Notes: generated from the letters alone by a model not told the origin. A DNA stretch of 64,000 nucleotides from a bacterium (GCA_023228325.1 JALOBK010000001.1:1713549-1777548), one strand, 5' to 3'. Positions 17,041-28,802 are shown, counted from the first letter of the stretch. Numbers and translations are program-made.

Positions 17041-17069
17041 TTTCATTTGTCCCCATATTCTGGTATAAA
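17041..17069 (+). promoter_or_regulatory. Possible promoter of the GT4 gene
   Basis: TATAAA (17064-17069) preceded by TGG forms an extended -10. The -35 (TTTCAT, 17 nt upstream) is weak. Confidence 0.4.
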
Positions 17070-17092
17070 TAGATTAAAGGACGGAGAGGATT

Positions 17093-18358
17093 ATGGAACC
17101 TTTATGTAATGTTTGGAAGAATATAGGTTTTATTTCTACCAGGTTTGCGGGAACTGACGGCGTTTCCCTCGAAACCGAGAAATGGGCGGAAGTGCTGGAG
17201 AAAAAATGCTTCAACTGTTTTTATTTCGCGGGCGAACTGGACAGGCCCGAAGAGAGAAGCATGCTTGTCGAAGAAGCCCACTTTATGCATCCCGATATTC
17301 AAAAACTGACCTCCGAATGTTTCGGAAAAATGAAAAGGAAGCCTTCCGTTACGGATAAAATCCTCAAATTGAAGGACCACTTAAAGGCCAAAATCTATAA
17401 ATTTGTCAAAAAATACGATATCGATATCCTGATTCTCGAAAACGCGCTCGCGATACCCGTTAATATCCCGCTGGGATTGGCAATCACCGAATTCATATCA
17501 GAAACCGGTATGCCGGCAATAGCCCATCACCATGATTTTTTCTGGGAAAGAAAAAGGTTTTTGGTGAACTGTGTTTGGGATTATCTCAATATGGCGTTTC
17601 CGCCGCATCTGCCTTCAATAAAGCACGTCACGATAAATTCATCGGCAGACAACCAGATAAGTTTCAGGACAGGCGTTTCAAGCGTTGTAATCCCGAACGT
17701 GATGGACTTTGCGAATCCGCCGAAAATAGAATCGGACCGCGATGAGGTGAGAAAAGCTCTCGGGGTGCAGGACGGGGAAACCCTTATCCTTCAGCCGACA
17801 AGGGTTATCCAGCGCAAAGGCATTGAGCACGCTATCGAGCTTGTCAACAAGCTGGACAGGAAGGCGAAACTTGTAATATCTCACGCGTCCGGCGACGAAG
17901 GGCTTACATATGAAAAAAGGGTGTCTCAGTATTCAAAAATGCTGAACGTGAGGACAAAATTCGTTTCAAAAATAATATCCGACAAACGCGGTGTCACCGA
18001 AGACGGCAGAAAAATATACAGGATAGAAGATGTTTATCCCCATGTTGACCTTGTTACATATCCTTCGACGTTTGAAGGTTTCGGGAACGCGTTTCTGGAA
18101 TCTATATACTTTAAAAAACCTATCGTCGTAAACCAGTATTCGATTTACGCCATTGACATTAAACCGAAAGGGTTTAAGACCATAGAAATAGACGATTTTG
18201 TTTCCGACGCTACCGTAAGAAAAACAAAAGAAATCCTGGATAACCCTGAGCTGGCTGCTTCGATGACGGAACACAATTACCGCCTCGGCAATACTTATTA
18301 TTCATATAATGTCCTGGAAAAGAAGCTGGATGCGATTATAGTCAGCTTTGCCTTCTAA
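17093..18358 (+). CDS. Glycosyltransferase family 4
   Basis: This 421-residue protein is a GT-B glycosyltransferase of family 4. The N-terminal half has RFAGTDGVSLETEKWAEVL, typical of the acceptor domain in mannosylglucosylglycerate-synthase-like enzymes. The C-terminal half has QPTRVIQRKGIEHAIELV and the nucleotide-sugar E-x7-E motif in STFEGFGNAFLES. It would transfer a sugar from an NDP- or GDP-sugar; the acceptor is unknown, with compatible-solute synthesis one option. GGAGAGG precedes the ATG. It is a single-gene unit. Confidence 0.82.
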   Translation: MEPLCNVWKNIGFISTRFAGTDGVSLETEKWAEVLEKKCFNCFYFAGELDRPEERSMLVEEAHFMHPDIQKLTSECFGKMKRKPSVTDKILKLKDHLKAKIYKFVKKYDIDILILENALAIPVNIPLGLAITEFISETGMPAIAHHHDFFWERKRFLVNCVWDYLNMAFPPHLPSIKHVTINSSADNQISFRTGVSSVVIPNVMDFANPPKIESDRDEVRKALGVQDGETLILQPTRVIQRKGIEHAIELVNKLDRKAKLVISHASGDEGLTYEKRVSQYSKMLNVRTKFVSKIISDKRGVTEDGRKIYRIEDVYPHVDLVTYPSTFEGFGNAFLESIYFKKPIVVNQYSIYAIDIKPKGFKTIEIDDFVSDATVRKTKEILDNPELAASMTEHNYRLGNTYYSYNVLEKKLDAIIVSFAF

Positions 18359-18363
18359 GTTTT

Positions 18364-18487
18364 CAAAAATGGGTCTTTTGCGTAATCTCAGCGTCAAACT
18401 TCAGTAATTGCTTGTGCGGCGTACAATGATTACGCCTCCGCGCAATTCTTCGCTTTCCTTGACATTCCGCAAAACTCCTCATTTTTG
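18364..18487. repeat. Imperfect palindromic intergenic element (family B, copy 2)
   Basis: Left arm CAAAAATGGGTCTTTTGCGT and right arm GCAAAACTCCTCATTTTTG are imperfect inverted copies; CTTGACATTCC mirrors the CGTCAA word of the left arm. The layout matches 10522-10655. Confidence 0.6.
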
Positions 18488-18516
18488 ATTCAGGGGATAG
18501 AGTGTGACAAATTTAT

Positions 18517-18559
18517 AATGGTTCTTTTGCGAAATCTCAGCGTCAAGTTTCAGTAATTG
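18517..18559. repeat. Partial copy of family B left arm
   Basis: This stretch (AATGGTTCTTTTGCG...CAGTAATTG) repeats 18367-18409 with few changes, about 150 bp downstream and in the same orientation. It suggests local duplication. Confidence 0.65.
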
Positions 18560-18567
18560 AAGCGAAT

Positions 18568-18670
18568 TAAGGATAAGGTTAAGGTTGAGGCTGAGAAAAG
18601 ATTTTGAAATTTTTATTTTTTAAGTTTTCCTTAACCTTAACCTTAACCTTAACCTTAACCTTAACCTTAG
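18568..18670. repeat. Inverted TTAAGG / CCTTAA hexamer array
   Basis: Seven CCTTAA-type units in tandem (18629-18670; six exact, the last CCTTAG) are preceded by a degenerate TTAAGG-rich arm (18568-18595). The arms can form a long stem around an A/T-rich loop. The TTAAGG-rich arm recurs at the start of the elements at 41.56 and 45.61 kb. Confidence 0.75.
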
Positions 18671-18689
18671 CCTAACTGCCTTTTTCCTG

Positions 18690-18718
18690 TTGACAAACGG
18701 AATAAAAAACGTTTAAAT
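18690..18718 (+). promoter_or_regulatory. Predicted promoter of tRNA-Gly
   Basis: TTGACA (18690-18695), 17 nt spacer and TTAAAT (18713-18718), ending 14 bases before the tRNA. Confidence 0.6.
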
Positions 18719-18732
18719 AACGGCTTATTTAC

Positions 18733-18808
18733 GCGAGCGTAGCTCAGTTGGTAGAGCACCACGTTGCCAACGTGGATGTCGCCGGTTCGAACCCGGTCGC
18801 TCGCTCCA
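18733..18808 (+). tRNA. tRNA-Gly (GCC)
   Basis: Acceptor GCGAGCG/CGCTCGC, D arm GCTCAGTTGGTAGAGC, anticodon loop TTGCCAA (anticodon GCC), T arm with GGTTCGAACCC, and an encoded CCA (18806-18808). It is a monocistronic unit with its own promoter and terminator. Confidence 0.96.
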
Positions 18809-18816
18809 GATATTTC

Positions 18817-18843
18817 AGCCCCGAAGAATTCGGGGCTTTTTTT
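18817..18843 (+). terminator. Intrinsic terminator after tRNA-Gly
   Basis: A perfect 9 bp stem (AGCCCCGAA / TTCGGGGCT) with a GAA loop, followed by seven T. Confidence 0.9.
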
Positions 18844-18936
18844 CAGAAAAGGCCCGGTTTTTTGAAAAATGCGCCTGTTTCTGATGTTTTTTAAACGGCT
18901 TTCACAAAACAAGCGCCGGTAAATCTCTGATTAGAT

Positions 18937-18965
18937 TTGACAAAATAAGTCAGCTGGGTTACGAT
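18937..18965 (+). promoter_or_regulatory. Predicted promoter of tig-clpPX-lon
   Basis: TTGACA (18937-18942), 17 nt spacer and TACGAT (18960-18965), about 45 bases before the tig start. It is a housekeeping type; no heat-shock-specific element such as CIRCE was seen. Confidence 0.55.
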
Positions 18966-19010
18966 ATATTTTCTCAAAATACTTCTACTATTTATAAAAA
19001 GGGGAATTCG

Positions 19011-20312
19011 ATGGAAAATGGCGTTCAGGTGAAACTTGATAAGAATGAAGGCTGCCGCAGAGTGGCCCATGTAAAAGTGCCTGCGGAGAAAATGGCTGTT
19101 AAATATGAGGAAATGAAAAAGGAAATTTCAAAAACCGCAAAAGTCGCCGGTTTCAGGCCGGGAAAAGTGCCGGAAAACATAATTGATAAAGTTTACGGCC
19201 CGGCTATAAAAGATGAAACAATGAGAAGAATGATCGCCGATGCTTATTCTGAATCGCTGGATAAGCTGAATGCAAAACCCATAAGCGAACCTGTCATTTC
19301 GAACGTCAGTTACGACAGAGGAAAAGAATTGGCCTTTACCGCCGAATTTGATGTTATGCCTGAATTCAAGCTCCCGGAACTTGCCGGGTTGAAAATAAAC
19401 AGGAAGAACTACAGCGTTACCGAAACAGATGTTGACCGCGCCATAAATGAGATTCTTGAAAAAAACGCGACATTTTCGGATATTGCGGACAGGGGAGCCG
19501 GGGAAAAAGATATTATTGTAATAAATTATGCGGTCAGCGCGGGTTCAAAGGTTATAGATAAAAGAGATAACATATGGTTGACCCTTGACGAAAAAAGCCT
19601 TCTGCCCGGCATGTATGAAAATGTCAGTGGAATGAAGCCCGGAGAGGAAAAAGAGATAGAAATCAAGCTTCCCGAAGATTATTTTAAGAAAGAATTTGCG
19701 GGAGCGCAGGCCGGCATAAAAGTAAACCTGGTCTCCATAAAATCCAAAAACATCCCGTCTCTGGACGACAATTTTATTAAGAAAATGGGAGCTTTTGAAA
19801 GTGTCCGGAAGTTCAGGGAAGCCGTGAGGGAAGATATAGAATCTTTTAAAAAGAAAGAGCGGGAAGATGATGTCAAATCCCAGATAATGGATTATCTTAT
19901 AAAAAACACTGATATAATCCTTCCCCAGACGATATTCCAGAAAATGAGGGGAAAGAATCTCGATAATTCAATCAATATGCTGAAATACAGGGGGTTGAAG
20001 GAAGAGGATATAAACAAGGAGAAATCCAAGATAGAAGAAGCTTCGGCGAAAGATACGGAAAAAAACATGAAAATTGCGTATATTTTCCATAAAATCGTGA
20101 AAGATTTTGATCTTGAAGCTAAAAATGAAGATATAAACGATATGATAAAAGAAATGTCAAAAGACAACCCCCAGAAAGAAGAAGAGATAAGAAAGTATTA
20201 TTCTTCCGAAGAAATGAAGGAACACCTGAGGAATAAAATAGAAGAAGAAAAGGTTATAGACTTTATTCTTAAGAAAGCTAAAATAAAAGAGATTGAGGAA
20301 AGCAAAAAATAG
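19011..20312 (+). CDS. tig: Trigger factor
   Basis: Ribosome-associated chaperone and peptidyl-prolyl isomerase, 433 residues, normal length. The N-terminal ribosome-binding domain has the docking signature GFRPGKVP. The FKBP-like domain lies around 150-240 (AGEKDIIVINYAVSAG, MYENVSGMKPGEEKEIEI). The rest is the helical substrate-binding domain. AAGGGG precedes the ATG. It heads tig-clpP-clpX-lon, a widely conserved protein quality-control order. Confidence 0.95.
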   Translation: MENGVQVKLDKNEGCRRVAHVKVPAEKMAVKYEEMKKEISKTAKVAGFRPGKVPENIIDKVYGPAIKDETMRRMIADAYSESLDKLNAKPISEPVISNVSYDRGKELAFTAEFDVMPEFKLPELAGLKINRKNYSVTETDVDRAINEILEKNATFSDIADRGAGEKDIIVINYAVSAGSKVIDKRDNIWLTLDEKSLLPGMYENVSGMKPGEEKEIEIKLPEDYFKKEFAGAQAGIKVNLVSIKSKNIPSLDDNFIKKMGAFESVRKFREAVREDIESFKKKEREDDVKSQIMDYLIKNTDIILPQTIFQKMRGKNLDNSINMLKYRGLKEEDINKEKSKIEEASAKDTEKNMKIAYIFHKIVKDFDLEAKNEDINDMIKEMSKDNPQKEEEIRKYYSSEEMKEHLRNKIEEEKVIDFILKKAKIKEIEESKK

Positions 20313-20321
20313 GAGGTTTAT

Positions 20322-20933
20322 ATGTCTTCGCTCGTTCCCATAGTTGTTGAACAGACAGGAAGGACAGAGAGAGCTTATGATATCTTCTCAAGGCTTCTTA
20401 AGGACAGGATAATATTTCTGGGGACACCGATAGATGATAACATCGCGAACCTTGTCATCGCGCAGATGCTTTTTCTGCAGACCGAAAGCCCGGAAAAAGA
20501 TATTAATTTATATATTAATTCCCCCGGCGGTTCGGCTACGGCAGGTTTGGCGATATATGACACCATGCAATTTTTGAAGTGTGATGTGACCACCTATTGT
20601 GTGGGACAGGCGGCGAGCGCCGCCGCGGTTCTGCTGGCCGCGGGCGCGGACGGGAAAAGATTTGCTTTGCCGAATGCCAGGATAATGCTGCATCAACCGT
20701 GGGGAGGGGCGGAGGGTTCCGCTTCCGATATTAACATCAGGGCGAAGGAAATAGACAGGTTGAAGGGTCTTATAAACGATATCCTTGTCAGGCATACGAA
20801 ACAGACAAAGAAAAAGATTGAGGCAGATACGGACAGGGATTTTTTCCTTTCGGCCGAAGAAGCAAAAAAATACGGTGTTGTGGATGAAGTTGTCTTTCCC
20901 ATGAGAAAAATGAAAACACAGGGAAAAAAATAG
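20322..20933 (+). CDS. clpP: ATP-dependent Clp protease proteolytic subunit
   Basis: The serine peptidase subunit of ClpXP, 203 residues. The catalytic triad is visible: Ser99 in [11 protein letters not shown], His124 in MLHQPWGG and Asp173 in TDRDFFLS. The [16 protein letters not shown] segment forms the oxyanion region. AGGAGG lies before the ATG, 9 bp after tig. Confidence 0.97.
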   Translation: MSSLVPIVVEQTGRTERAYDIFSRLLKDRIIFLGTPIDDNIANLVIAQMLFLQTESPEKDINLYINSPGGSATAGLAIYDTMQFLKCDVTTYCVGQAASAAAVLLAAGADGKRFALPNARIMLHQPWGGAEGSASDINIRAKEIDRLKGLINDILVRHTKQTKKKIEADTDRDFFLSAEEAKKYGVVDEVVFPMRKMKTQGKK

Positions 20934-20937
20934 AACA

Positions 20938-22197
20938 ATGAAAAAAAATGATAACCTGAATAATTACCACAAATGTTCCTTTTGCGGAAGGACAAGCGGC
21001 AATGTCCGGATAATAATTTCCGGGTCCGGTCCCAATATTTGCGAAGAGTGCATAAAAGTCTGCAATAAGATCCTGCATGGCGATGAGAGCAGGAATGACC
21101 AGAAAAAGAGAGCTCCTTTACCTAAGCTCGAGGTTCCGAAACCGGCATTCATAAAGAATAAACTTGATGAGTACGTTATAGGCCAGGAGCAGGCAAAGAG
21201 AACAATTTCAGTCGCGGTCCATAACCATTATAAAAGGATTGTCACGGGTAATTATAAGGAAAGTGATGTAGAGCTGGAAAAAAGCAATATCCTGATGATA
21301 GGCCCGACGGGCAGCGGTAAAACATTGATGGCGCGGACACTGGCAAAAATACTTGATGTCCCTTTTGCCATAGCAGATGCCACATCGTTGACGGAGGCCG
21401 GTTATGTCGGAGAGGATGTAGAAAACATCATATTAAAATTGCTGCAGGCTTCGGATTTCAATAAAGAGCGCGCAGAACTGGGAATTGTATATATTGATGA
21501 GATAGATAAGATAGGCAGGACAACCGGAAATGTTTCTATTACAAGGGATGTTTCAGGGGAGGGAGTCCAGCAGGCCCTGCTTAAAATCCTTGAAGGCACT
21601 GTTGCGAATGTGCCCCCGCAGGGAGGCAGAAAACATCCTCATCAGGAATATATACAGGTTGATACGACAAAGATATTGTTTATTTGCGGCGGAACTTTTG
21701 GGAACCTGGAAAAAATAATAGGCCGGAGAATGGGGAAAAAGGTAATCGGGTTTGACCGGGGGAACGACGCCGCGCAGGTAAAGAAACACAGTAATATATT
21801 TGATTTTCTTGAACCCGAGGACCTTGTGGAATATGGTCTGATACCCGAGTTTGTAGGCAGGCTCCCGGTTGCGGTGAATTTTGCCGGACTGACGGAGAGC
21901 GATCTTATCCGTATTCTGACAGAACCCCGCAATGCCCTGATAAAACAGTATCAAAGACTGCTTGAAATGGAGAATGTAGAGTTAAGGTTTGATGAACAGG
22001 CTGTAATGGCTGTCGCGAAAAAAGCAATTTCGAAAAAAACGGGAGCAAGGGGCCTGCGTAATATACTTGAAACAGTGATGATGAATGTCATGTATGAGAT
22101 ACCTTCAATGGAGAACATTTCCCAGGTGATAGTGACAAAGGATGTAATAGAACAAAATAAGGATCCCAGGTTAATCAAGGGAAGAAAAATAGCTTAA
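20938..22197 (+). CDS. clpX: ATP-dependent Clp protease ATP-binding subunit ClpX
   Basis: The unfoldase partner of ClpP, 419 residues. An N-terminal four-Cys zinc finger (CSFC and CEECIKVC) is followed by the AAA+ core: Walker [18 protein letters not shown], Walker B IDEIDKI, and the IGF loop (KVIGFDRG) that docks on ClpP. It starts 4 bp after clpP; no strong SD is visible, so translation is probably coupled. Confidence 0.97.
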   Translation: MKKNDNLNNYHKCSFCGRTSGNVRIIISGSGPNICEECIKVCNKILHGDESRNDQKKRAPLPKLEVPKPAFIKNKLDEYVIGQEQAKRTISVAVHNHYKRIVTGNYKESDVELEKSNILMIGPTGSGKTLMARTLAKILDVPFAIADATSLTEAGYVGEDVENIILKLLQASDFNKERAELGIVYIDEIDKIGRTTGNVSITRDVSGEGVQQALLKILEGTVANVPPQGGRKHPHQEYIQVDTTKILFICGGTFGNLEKIIGRRMGKKVIGFDRGNDAAQVKKHSNIFDFLEPEDLVEYGLIPEFVGRLPVAVNFAGLTESDLIRILTEPRNALIKQYQRLLEMENVELRFDEQAVMAVAKKAISKKTGARGLRNILETVMMNVMYEIPSMENISQVIVTKDVIEQNKDPRLIKGRKIA

Positions 22198-22202
22198 TTA
22201 AA

Positions 22203-24569
22203 ATGGCAAAACTTCAGGATAACAGGGAAAAAGATAAAAACAGGGATTTAACGGAGGAATACGGCAATAAGTTTCCTCTGCTGCCGTTGCGCGACCTTGT
22301 TATTTTCCCGTATATGGTTGTGCCTCTGCTTGTGGGCAGAGACAGGTCCCTCGCCGCTGTAGAATCAGCCATGCTGGCTAATAAGATGGTTGTCCTGGCT
22401 ACTCAGAAAGACAGCGAACTGGACGACCCGAAGCCGGCAGACCTTTATAAAGTGGGAACAGTATCGAAAATATTGCAGATGTTGAAACTGCCCGACGGTT
22501 CCGCAAAAGTCCTGGTGGAAGGATTCAAAAGAGTTTCTATCCTGAAATACGTTTCGGAAGATAAGATTTATGAGGTTAAAGTTCAGGAGATAAAGCCCGG
22601 AATTGAAAAAACCGCGGAAATAGAAGCGTTAATGAGATCCATATCGGGCCTGTTCGAAAAATATGTCGGGTTGAATCCGCGAATACCGAATGAGATATCA
22701 AGTTCCGTTTATGAAATATCAGAGCCTGACAGGCTTGCTGATTTTATCGCGTCCCACACAATGATAAAATTGAATGACAAGGAAAATATACTTGAGATTT
22801 TTGACCCTGTCGAGAGGCTTAAAAAGTTAGGCGAGCTGATTAACGCGGAAATAGAGATCCTTCAGATAGAGAAAAAGATAACGGGGCAGGTCAGGCGTCA
22901 GATAGAACAGAGCCAGAAGAACTATTACCTTCACGAGCAGATGAAAGCCATTGAGAGGGAACTTGGCAAAGAAGGCGAGTATTCGGGGGAATTGAAGGAA
23001 ATAAAAGACAAGATTGAAACTGCGGGGATGCCGAAGGAAGTTAAAAAAGTCGCATTGAAAGAAATGGCGAAACTTGAAAAGACGATGCCCGTTTCTCCGG
23101 AAGCCACGGTTATAAGAAATTACCTGGACTGGCTGGTGGAATTACCGTGGTCAAAAGCCACAAAAGATAATCTGAACCTTGAAAACGCCGAAAAAATACT
23201 TGATGAAGACCATTACGGGCTTAAAAAACCGAAAGAGAGGATATTGGAATATCTGGCGGTCAAAAAGCTGACCAGCGGGAATAAAGGCCAGATACTCTGT
23301 TTTGCCGGGCCTCCCGGCGTCGGAAAAACATCTTTAGCCAAATCTATTGCCCGCGCGCTGGGTAAAAAAATCGTCAGGATATCTCTTGGCGGCGTCAGGG
23401 ACGAAGCTGAAATACGCGGACACAGAAGAACATATATAGGGGCTCTTCCGGGCAGGATAATCCAGTCTTTGAAAAAAGCGGGGACTAAAAACCCCCTGTT
23501 TCTGCTGGATGAGATAGATAAATTATCTAAGGATTTTCACGGGGACCCTTCATCTGCTTTACTGGAGGTGCTTGACCCCGAACAGAACAATGCTTTTAAT
23601 GACCATTATCTCGAAGTGGATTTTGACCTTTCTCAGGTTATGTTTATTACGACCGCGAATATCCAGGATATGATACATCCCACCCTTAAAGACAGGATGG
23701 AAGTGATAGAACTTCCGGGATATACACTGTGGGAAAAAGAACATATTGCCGAAGATTTTCTTGTGAAAAAACAGTTAAAGGAACATGGTCTTGATAAATC
23801 TAAGATTGTATTTTCAAAAGAAGCGATAGCCTCGATAATCAATCATTATACGAGAGAAGCCGGCGTAAGGGAGCTGGAGCGGTCAATAGCCGCGATATGC
23901 AGAAAAATGGCAAAAGAATACCTTGAAGATCAGCAAAAAAAGAGAAAAATCATTACTAAAAAAACGGTCATGAAAGCTTTGGGGCCGGTGAAATATATGT
24001 ATGAGAAAAAAGAAAACAAGAGCGAGATAGGGGTAGCGACAGGGCTTGCCTGGACGCAAAGCGGAGGGGATATAATCAAAATTGAAGCCGTGTTGATGCC
24101 GGGTAAAGGCGAGTTGATGTTAACTGGACAGTTAGGCGATGTTATGCAGGAGTCGGCGCGGGCCGCATTGAGTTACGTCAGAACAAAATTAAAAAAACTT
24201 ACGTTACCCAAAGATTTTCATAAAAACAGAGACATTCACATACATGTTCCGGAAGGCGCTATTCCCAAAGACGGGCCTTCGGCCGGTATTACTATTGCGA
24301 CAGCTCTTTATTCCGTTATCGCGCAGGCGCCTGTTATGGATGATGTGGCCATGACAGGGGAAATAACTTTGCGCGGCAAAGTGCTGCCTGTGGGAGGCAT
24401 AAAAGAAAAAGTGCTTGCCGCTCACCGGGCTAAAGTAAAAAAGGTGATACTGCCAAAGGAAAACGCTAAAGATCTGAAAGATATCCCTAATAAAATCAAA
24501 CGGGATTTGAAATTTTTTGTAGTCGAAGAGATGGAAGAAGTATTAAAATACGCGTGCAGAGAAAAATAA
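22203..24569 (+). CDS. lon: ATP-dependent protease Lon
   Basis: A 788-residue LonA protease. The N-terminal LAN domain starts [21 protein letters not shown] coiled region ([15 protein letters not shown]) precedes the AAA+ domain with Walker [10 protein letters not shown]. The C-terminal peptidase domain has the catalytic serine in [11 protein letters not shown] and the lysine in [12 protein letters not shown]. It follows clpX by 5 bp and ends the proteolysis operon. Confidence 0.97.
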   Translation: MAKLQDNREKDKNRDLTEEYGNKFPLLPLRDLVIFPYMVVPLLVGRDRSLAAVESAMLANKMVVLATQKDSELDDPKPADLYKVGTVSKILQMLKLPDGSAKVLVEGFKRVSILKYVSEDKIYEVKVQEIKPGIEKTAEIEALMRSISGLFEKYVGLNPRIPNEISSSVYEISEPDRLADFIASHTMIKLNDKENILEIFDPVERLKKLGELINAEIEILQIEKKITGQVRRQIEQSQKNYYLHEQMKAIERELGKEGEYSGELKEIKDKIETAGMPKEVKKVALKEMAKLEKTMPVSPEATVIRNYLDWLVELPWSKATKDNLNLENAEKILDEDHYGLKKPKERILEYLAVKKLTSGNKGQILCFAGPPGVGKTSLAKSIARALGKKIVRISLGGVRDEAEIRGHRRTYIGALPGRIIQSLKKAGTKNPLFLLDEIDKLSKDFHGDPSSALLEVLDPEQNNAFNDHYLEVDFDLSQVMFITTANIQDMIHPTLKDRMEVIELPGYTLWEKEHIAEDFLVKKQLKEHGLDKSKIVFSKEAIASIINHYTREAGVRELERSIAAICRKMAKEYLEDQQKKRKIITKKTVMKALGPVKYMYEKKENKSEIGVATGLAWTQSGGDIIKIEAVLMPGKGELMLTGQLGDVMQESARAALSYVRTKLKKLTLPKDFHKNRDIHIHVPEGAIPKDGPSAGITIATALYSVIAQAPVMDDVAMTGEITLRGKVLPVGGIKEKVLAAHRAKVKKVILPKENAKDLKDIPNKIKRDLKFFVVEEMEEVLKYACREK

Positions 24570-24597
24570 AAAAGCAGGAAGGGAGAAACAAGGTATT

Positions 24598-25743
24598 ATG
24601 AAAAAAGAGTTCTTACTTGCCCCGGGGCCTTCTCAGGTTCCGCCCGAAACATTGCTGGAAATGGCTAAACCCGTATTCCACCACAGGACGAAAAGGTTTC
24701 AGAATATTTTTGCTGAAGTGCAGGAAGGGTTAAAGTATGTTTTTCAGACAAAAAACCCTGTTCTTGTCTTTGCTTCCTCGGGTACAGGCGCGATGGAAGG
24801 CGCTGTTTCAAGCGTGCTTTCTCCGGGCGACAAGGCTATATCTGTAGTCGGCGGTAAGTTCGGCGAAAGGTGGAGTAAACTCTGTAAGGCGTTTGGGGTT
24901 CAGTCCATAGATATAAATGTCGAATGGGGAAAGACAGTTGACCCCGCCATCCTGAAAAAAGAACTGGAAAACAATGCGGACGTCAAAGCCGTATATGTGA
25001 CGCTTGTAGAAACATCAACCGGCACCCTGGCGGATATAAAGAAAATAGGAGAAGTCGTTGACAAGACAGACGCCGTTCTTGTTGTTGATGCTATCAGCGG
25101 GCTTGGCGCCGATATGCTTATGACGGATGAATGGAATGTTGACATAACGATTTCAGGTTCACAGAAAGCATTGATGCTTCCTCCCGGCCTGGCGTTTGCT
25201 TCGGTCAGCGAAAAGGCAATGAAACTGATAAATGAAGCGAAAAACTCAAGTTTTTATTTCAGCTTTAAAAAAGCAAAGGCTTCGCTTGATAAAAATGATA
25301 CTGCCTATACTCCTGCGGTAACCCTGATAATAGGGCTTAAGAAATCGCTGGATATGATAAAAGAAGAAACAATAGAGAAAGTCTGGAAACGCCATGAAGA
25401 TAACGCCGCCGCCATGAGACAGGCCGTAAAAGCAATAGGGTTAAAATTATATTCCCGGAACCCAGCGAATGCCGTTACGGCGGTATGGATACCCGAAGAT
25501 GTTGACGGTTCGGCTTTTGTGAAGAAAATAAGGGACGAATACGGTGTTACAATGGCGGGCGGGCAGGGAGATCTTAAAGGCAGGATATTCAGAGTCGCGC
25601 AGATGGGTTATGCTAATCAGTTTGATACTGTGGTGGCCGCATCCTCGGTTGAAATGGTGCTTTCGGAGTTAGGATATAAGTTTGAACACGGAGCCGCGAC
25701 TAAGGCCGCGGTTGCCGAATTAATAAAGAGAGGAGTTAAATAA
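24598..25743 (+). CDS. Class V aminotransferase (serine-pyruvate/alanine-glyoxylate type), probable phosphoserine aminotransferase role
   Basis: A PLP-dependent class V aminotransferase of 381 residues. The PLP lysine is Lys190 in ISGSQKALM, the Asp pairing with the pyridine is in VVDAISGLGADM, and the N terminus APGPSQVPPE is typical of the AGXT group. It is followed 1 bp later by serA, so I infer that it makes serine or phosphoserine from the SerA product, as in organisms lacking classical SerC. AAGGGAG and AAGG lie upstream. Confidence 0.88.
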   Translation: MKKEFLLAPGPSQVPPETLLEMAKPVFHHRTKRFQNIFAEVQEGLKYVFQTKNPVLVFASSGTGAMEGAVSSVLSPGDKAISVVGGKFGERWSKLCKAFGVQSIDINVEWGKTVDPAILKKELENNADVKAVYVTLVETSTGTLADIKKIGEVVDKTDAVLVVDAISGLGADMLMTDEWNVDITISGSQKALMLPPGLAFASVSEKAMKLINEAKNSSFYFSFKKAKASLDKNDTAYTPAVTLIIGLKKSLDMIKEETIEKVWKRHEDNAAAMRQAVKAIGLKLYSRNPANAVTAVWIPEDVDGSAFVKKIRDEYGVTMAGGQGDLKGRIFRVAQMGYANQFDTVVAASSVEMVLSELGYKFEHGAATKAAVAELIKRGVK

Positions 25744-25744
25744 G

Positions 25745-27322
25745 ATGAAGGTGCTTGTAAGCGACCCTCTTTCTAAAAACGGATTGGAATTACTCAAAAA
25801 AAATAAATTTGAAGTAACGGAAATAGAGCCCGCTCAGTTGAAGGAAGAAATAAAAAAAGGTTATGACGCCCTGATTGTAAGAAGCGGCTCTAAAGTAACC
25901 GAAGAGGTTATCAACAATTCAAAAGGGCTCAAGGTCATAGGCAGGGCGGGTGTCGGCGTAGATAATGTTGATGTGGAAGCAGCCACAAAAAAGGGTATTG
26001 TAGTTATGAATACCCCCGGCGGCAATACATTATCCACAGCCGAACATACTATGGCGCTTATATTGTCTCTGGCGAGAAACATTCCGCAAGCCTATAAAAG
26101 CATGATCGAAGGCAGGTGGGACAGGAAAAAGTTCAAAGGCATTGAACTTTCACGGAAAACACTTGGCATAATCGGGTTAGGCAGAATCGGGACTGAAGTG
26201 GCTAAGAGAGCGAAATCTTTTGAGATGAGGGTTTTGGTTTACGATCCTTTCCTGTCGGACCAGCACGCGGCGAAACTTGATGTGGAAGTTTCATCGCTTG
26301 ATGCGATTTTCTCCGAATCGGATATAATTACCGTGCACACACCCATAAATGATGAAACAAGGAATTTGATAAATAAAGACACGATATCGAAAATGAAAGA
26401 AGGCGTAAGGATTATTAACTGCGCGCGGGGAGGCATAATAGATGAAGATGCCCTTTATGATGCGCTTAAGAAAGGGAAAGTCGCCGGGGCGGCTATTGAT
26501 GTTTATGCCAGCGGGGAACCGCCTACGGATAAAAAACTTTTTGAGCTGGACAACGTGGTGTTGACGCCTCACCTTGGCGCTTCTACGGCGGAAGCTCAGG
26601 AAAATGTCGCTTTAGGCATCGCAGAGCAGATTGTGGAATATTTTGTAAACAACAAGATTGTAAATGCCGTAAACGCGCCCTCGATAGACCCCGAAGTTTT
26701 CAAACTGCTTAAACCGTATATTCTGCTCGGGGAAAAGATCGGCAAACTGCTTTCTTCGCTTGTCGCTTTCGGAATAGAAAACATAAAGATAACTTATTCG
26801 GGAGATGTCGCTGACTTGAATACCGCGCCGGTGACCTCTTCTGTTTTAAAAGGTCTGTTTGAAAAAGTTCAGCAGGAACCTGTCAATGAGGTAAATGCCC
26901 CCGGCATCGCAAAAGAAAGGGGTATAAAGGTCGTCGAATCAAAAACAACGAGGCATGAGGATTTTGCGACTTTAATTGATGTATCCATAGAAGGAAAAGG
27001 GACAAAGGTTTCCGCGGCGGGTTCGCTCTTTGCCCATAATGCGGATCCCCGCATTGTTAAAATAAATGATTTCAGGATGGATATGGTCCCCTTCGGGAAT
27101 GTTCTTATTGTCCATAACAGCGATATCCCGGGGATGATAGGGTTTTTAGGGACCGTTTTGGGAGAAAATAAAGTTAATATTGCCGGTATGAGCGTCGGCA
27201 GGCATAATAAAGGAAAGACTGCGATGACGGTAATAAATGTTGATAACGCCGTATCCGAAAAAGCCATCAGCGGAATTAAGAAAAACAAGAATATCATAGA
27301 CGTTAAACTGGTTAAATTTTAG
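25745..27322 (+). CDS. serA: D-3-phosphoglycerate dehydrogenase
   Basis: First step of serine synthesis from 3-phosphoglycerate. The 525 residues fit the long form: substrate domain, NAD-binding domain (GIIGLGRIGTEVAKRA; catalytic His in LTPHLGAST), an ASB domain, then a C-terminal ACT domain (LIVHNSDIPGMIGFLGTVLG) for serine feedback. It is adjacent to the aminotransferase, forming a two-gene serine operon. Confidence 0.96.
   Translation: MKVLVSDPLSKNGLELLKKNKFEVTEIEPAQLKEEIKKGYDALIVRSGSKVTEEVINNSKGLKVIGRAGVGVDNVDVEAATKKGIVVMNTPGGNTLSTAEHTMALILSLARNIPQAYKSMIEGRWDRKKFKGIELSRKTLGIIGLGRIGTEVAKRAKSFEMRVLVYDPFLSDQHAAKLDVEVSSLDAIFSESDIITVHTPINDETRNLINKDTISKMKEGVRIINCARGGIIDEDALYDALKKGKVAGAAIDVYASGEPPTDKKLFELDNVVLTPHLGASTAEAQENVALGIAEQIVEYFVNNKIVNAVNAPSIDPEVFKLLKPYILLGEKIGKLLSSLVAFGIENIKITYSGDVADLNTAPVTSSVLKGLFEKVQQEPVNEVNAPGIAKERGIKVVESKTTRHEDFATLIDVSIEGKGTKVSAAGSLFAHNADPRIVKINDFRMDMVPFGNVLIVHNSDIPGMIGFLGTVLGENKVNIAGMSVGRHNKGKTAMTVINVDNAVSEKAISGIKKNKNIIDVKLVKF

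Positions 27323-28802
<1,480 letters not shown>

Larger units (their letters stand above)
18359..18689. other. Repeat-filled intergenic region
   Basis: This gap has no gene. It holds a family B palindromic element (18364-18487), a partial second copy (18517-18559) and an inverted TTAAGG/CCTTAA array (18568-18670), described separately. Confidence 0.7.

Noticed and set aside
18629..18670. CCTTAA array as a CRISPR or telomere-like sequence
   Set aside because: Units are contiguous hexamers without spacers and no cas genes are near; the DNA around it is an ordinary circular-type bacterial gene context.
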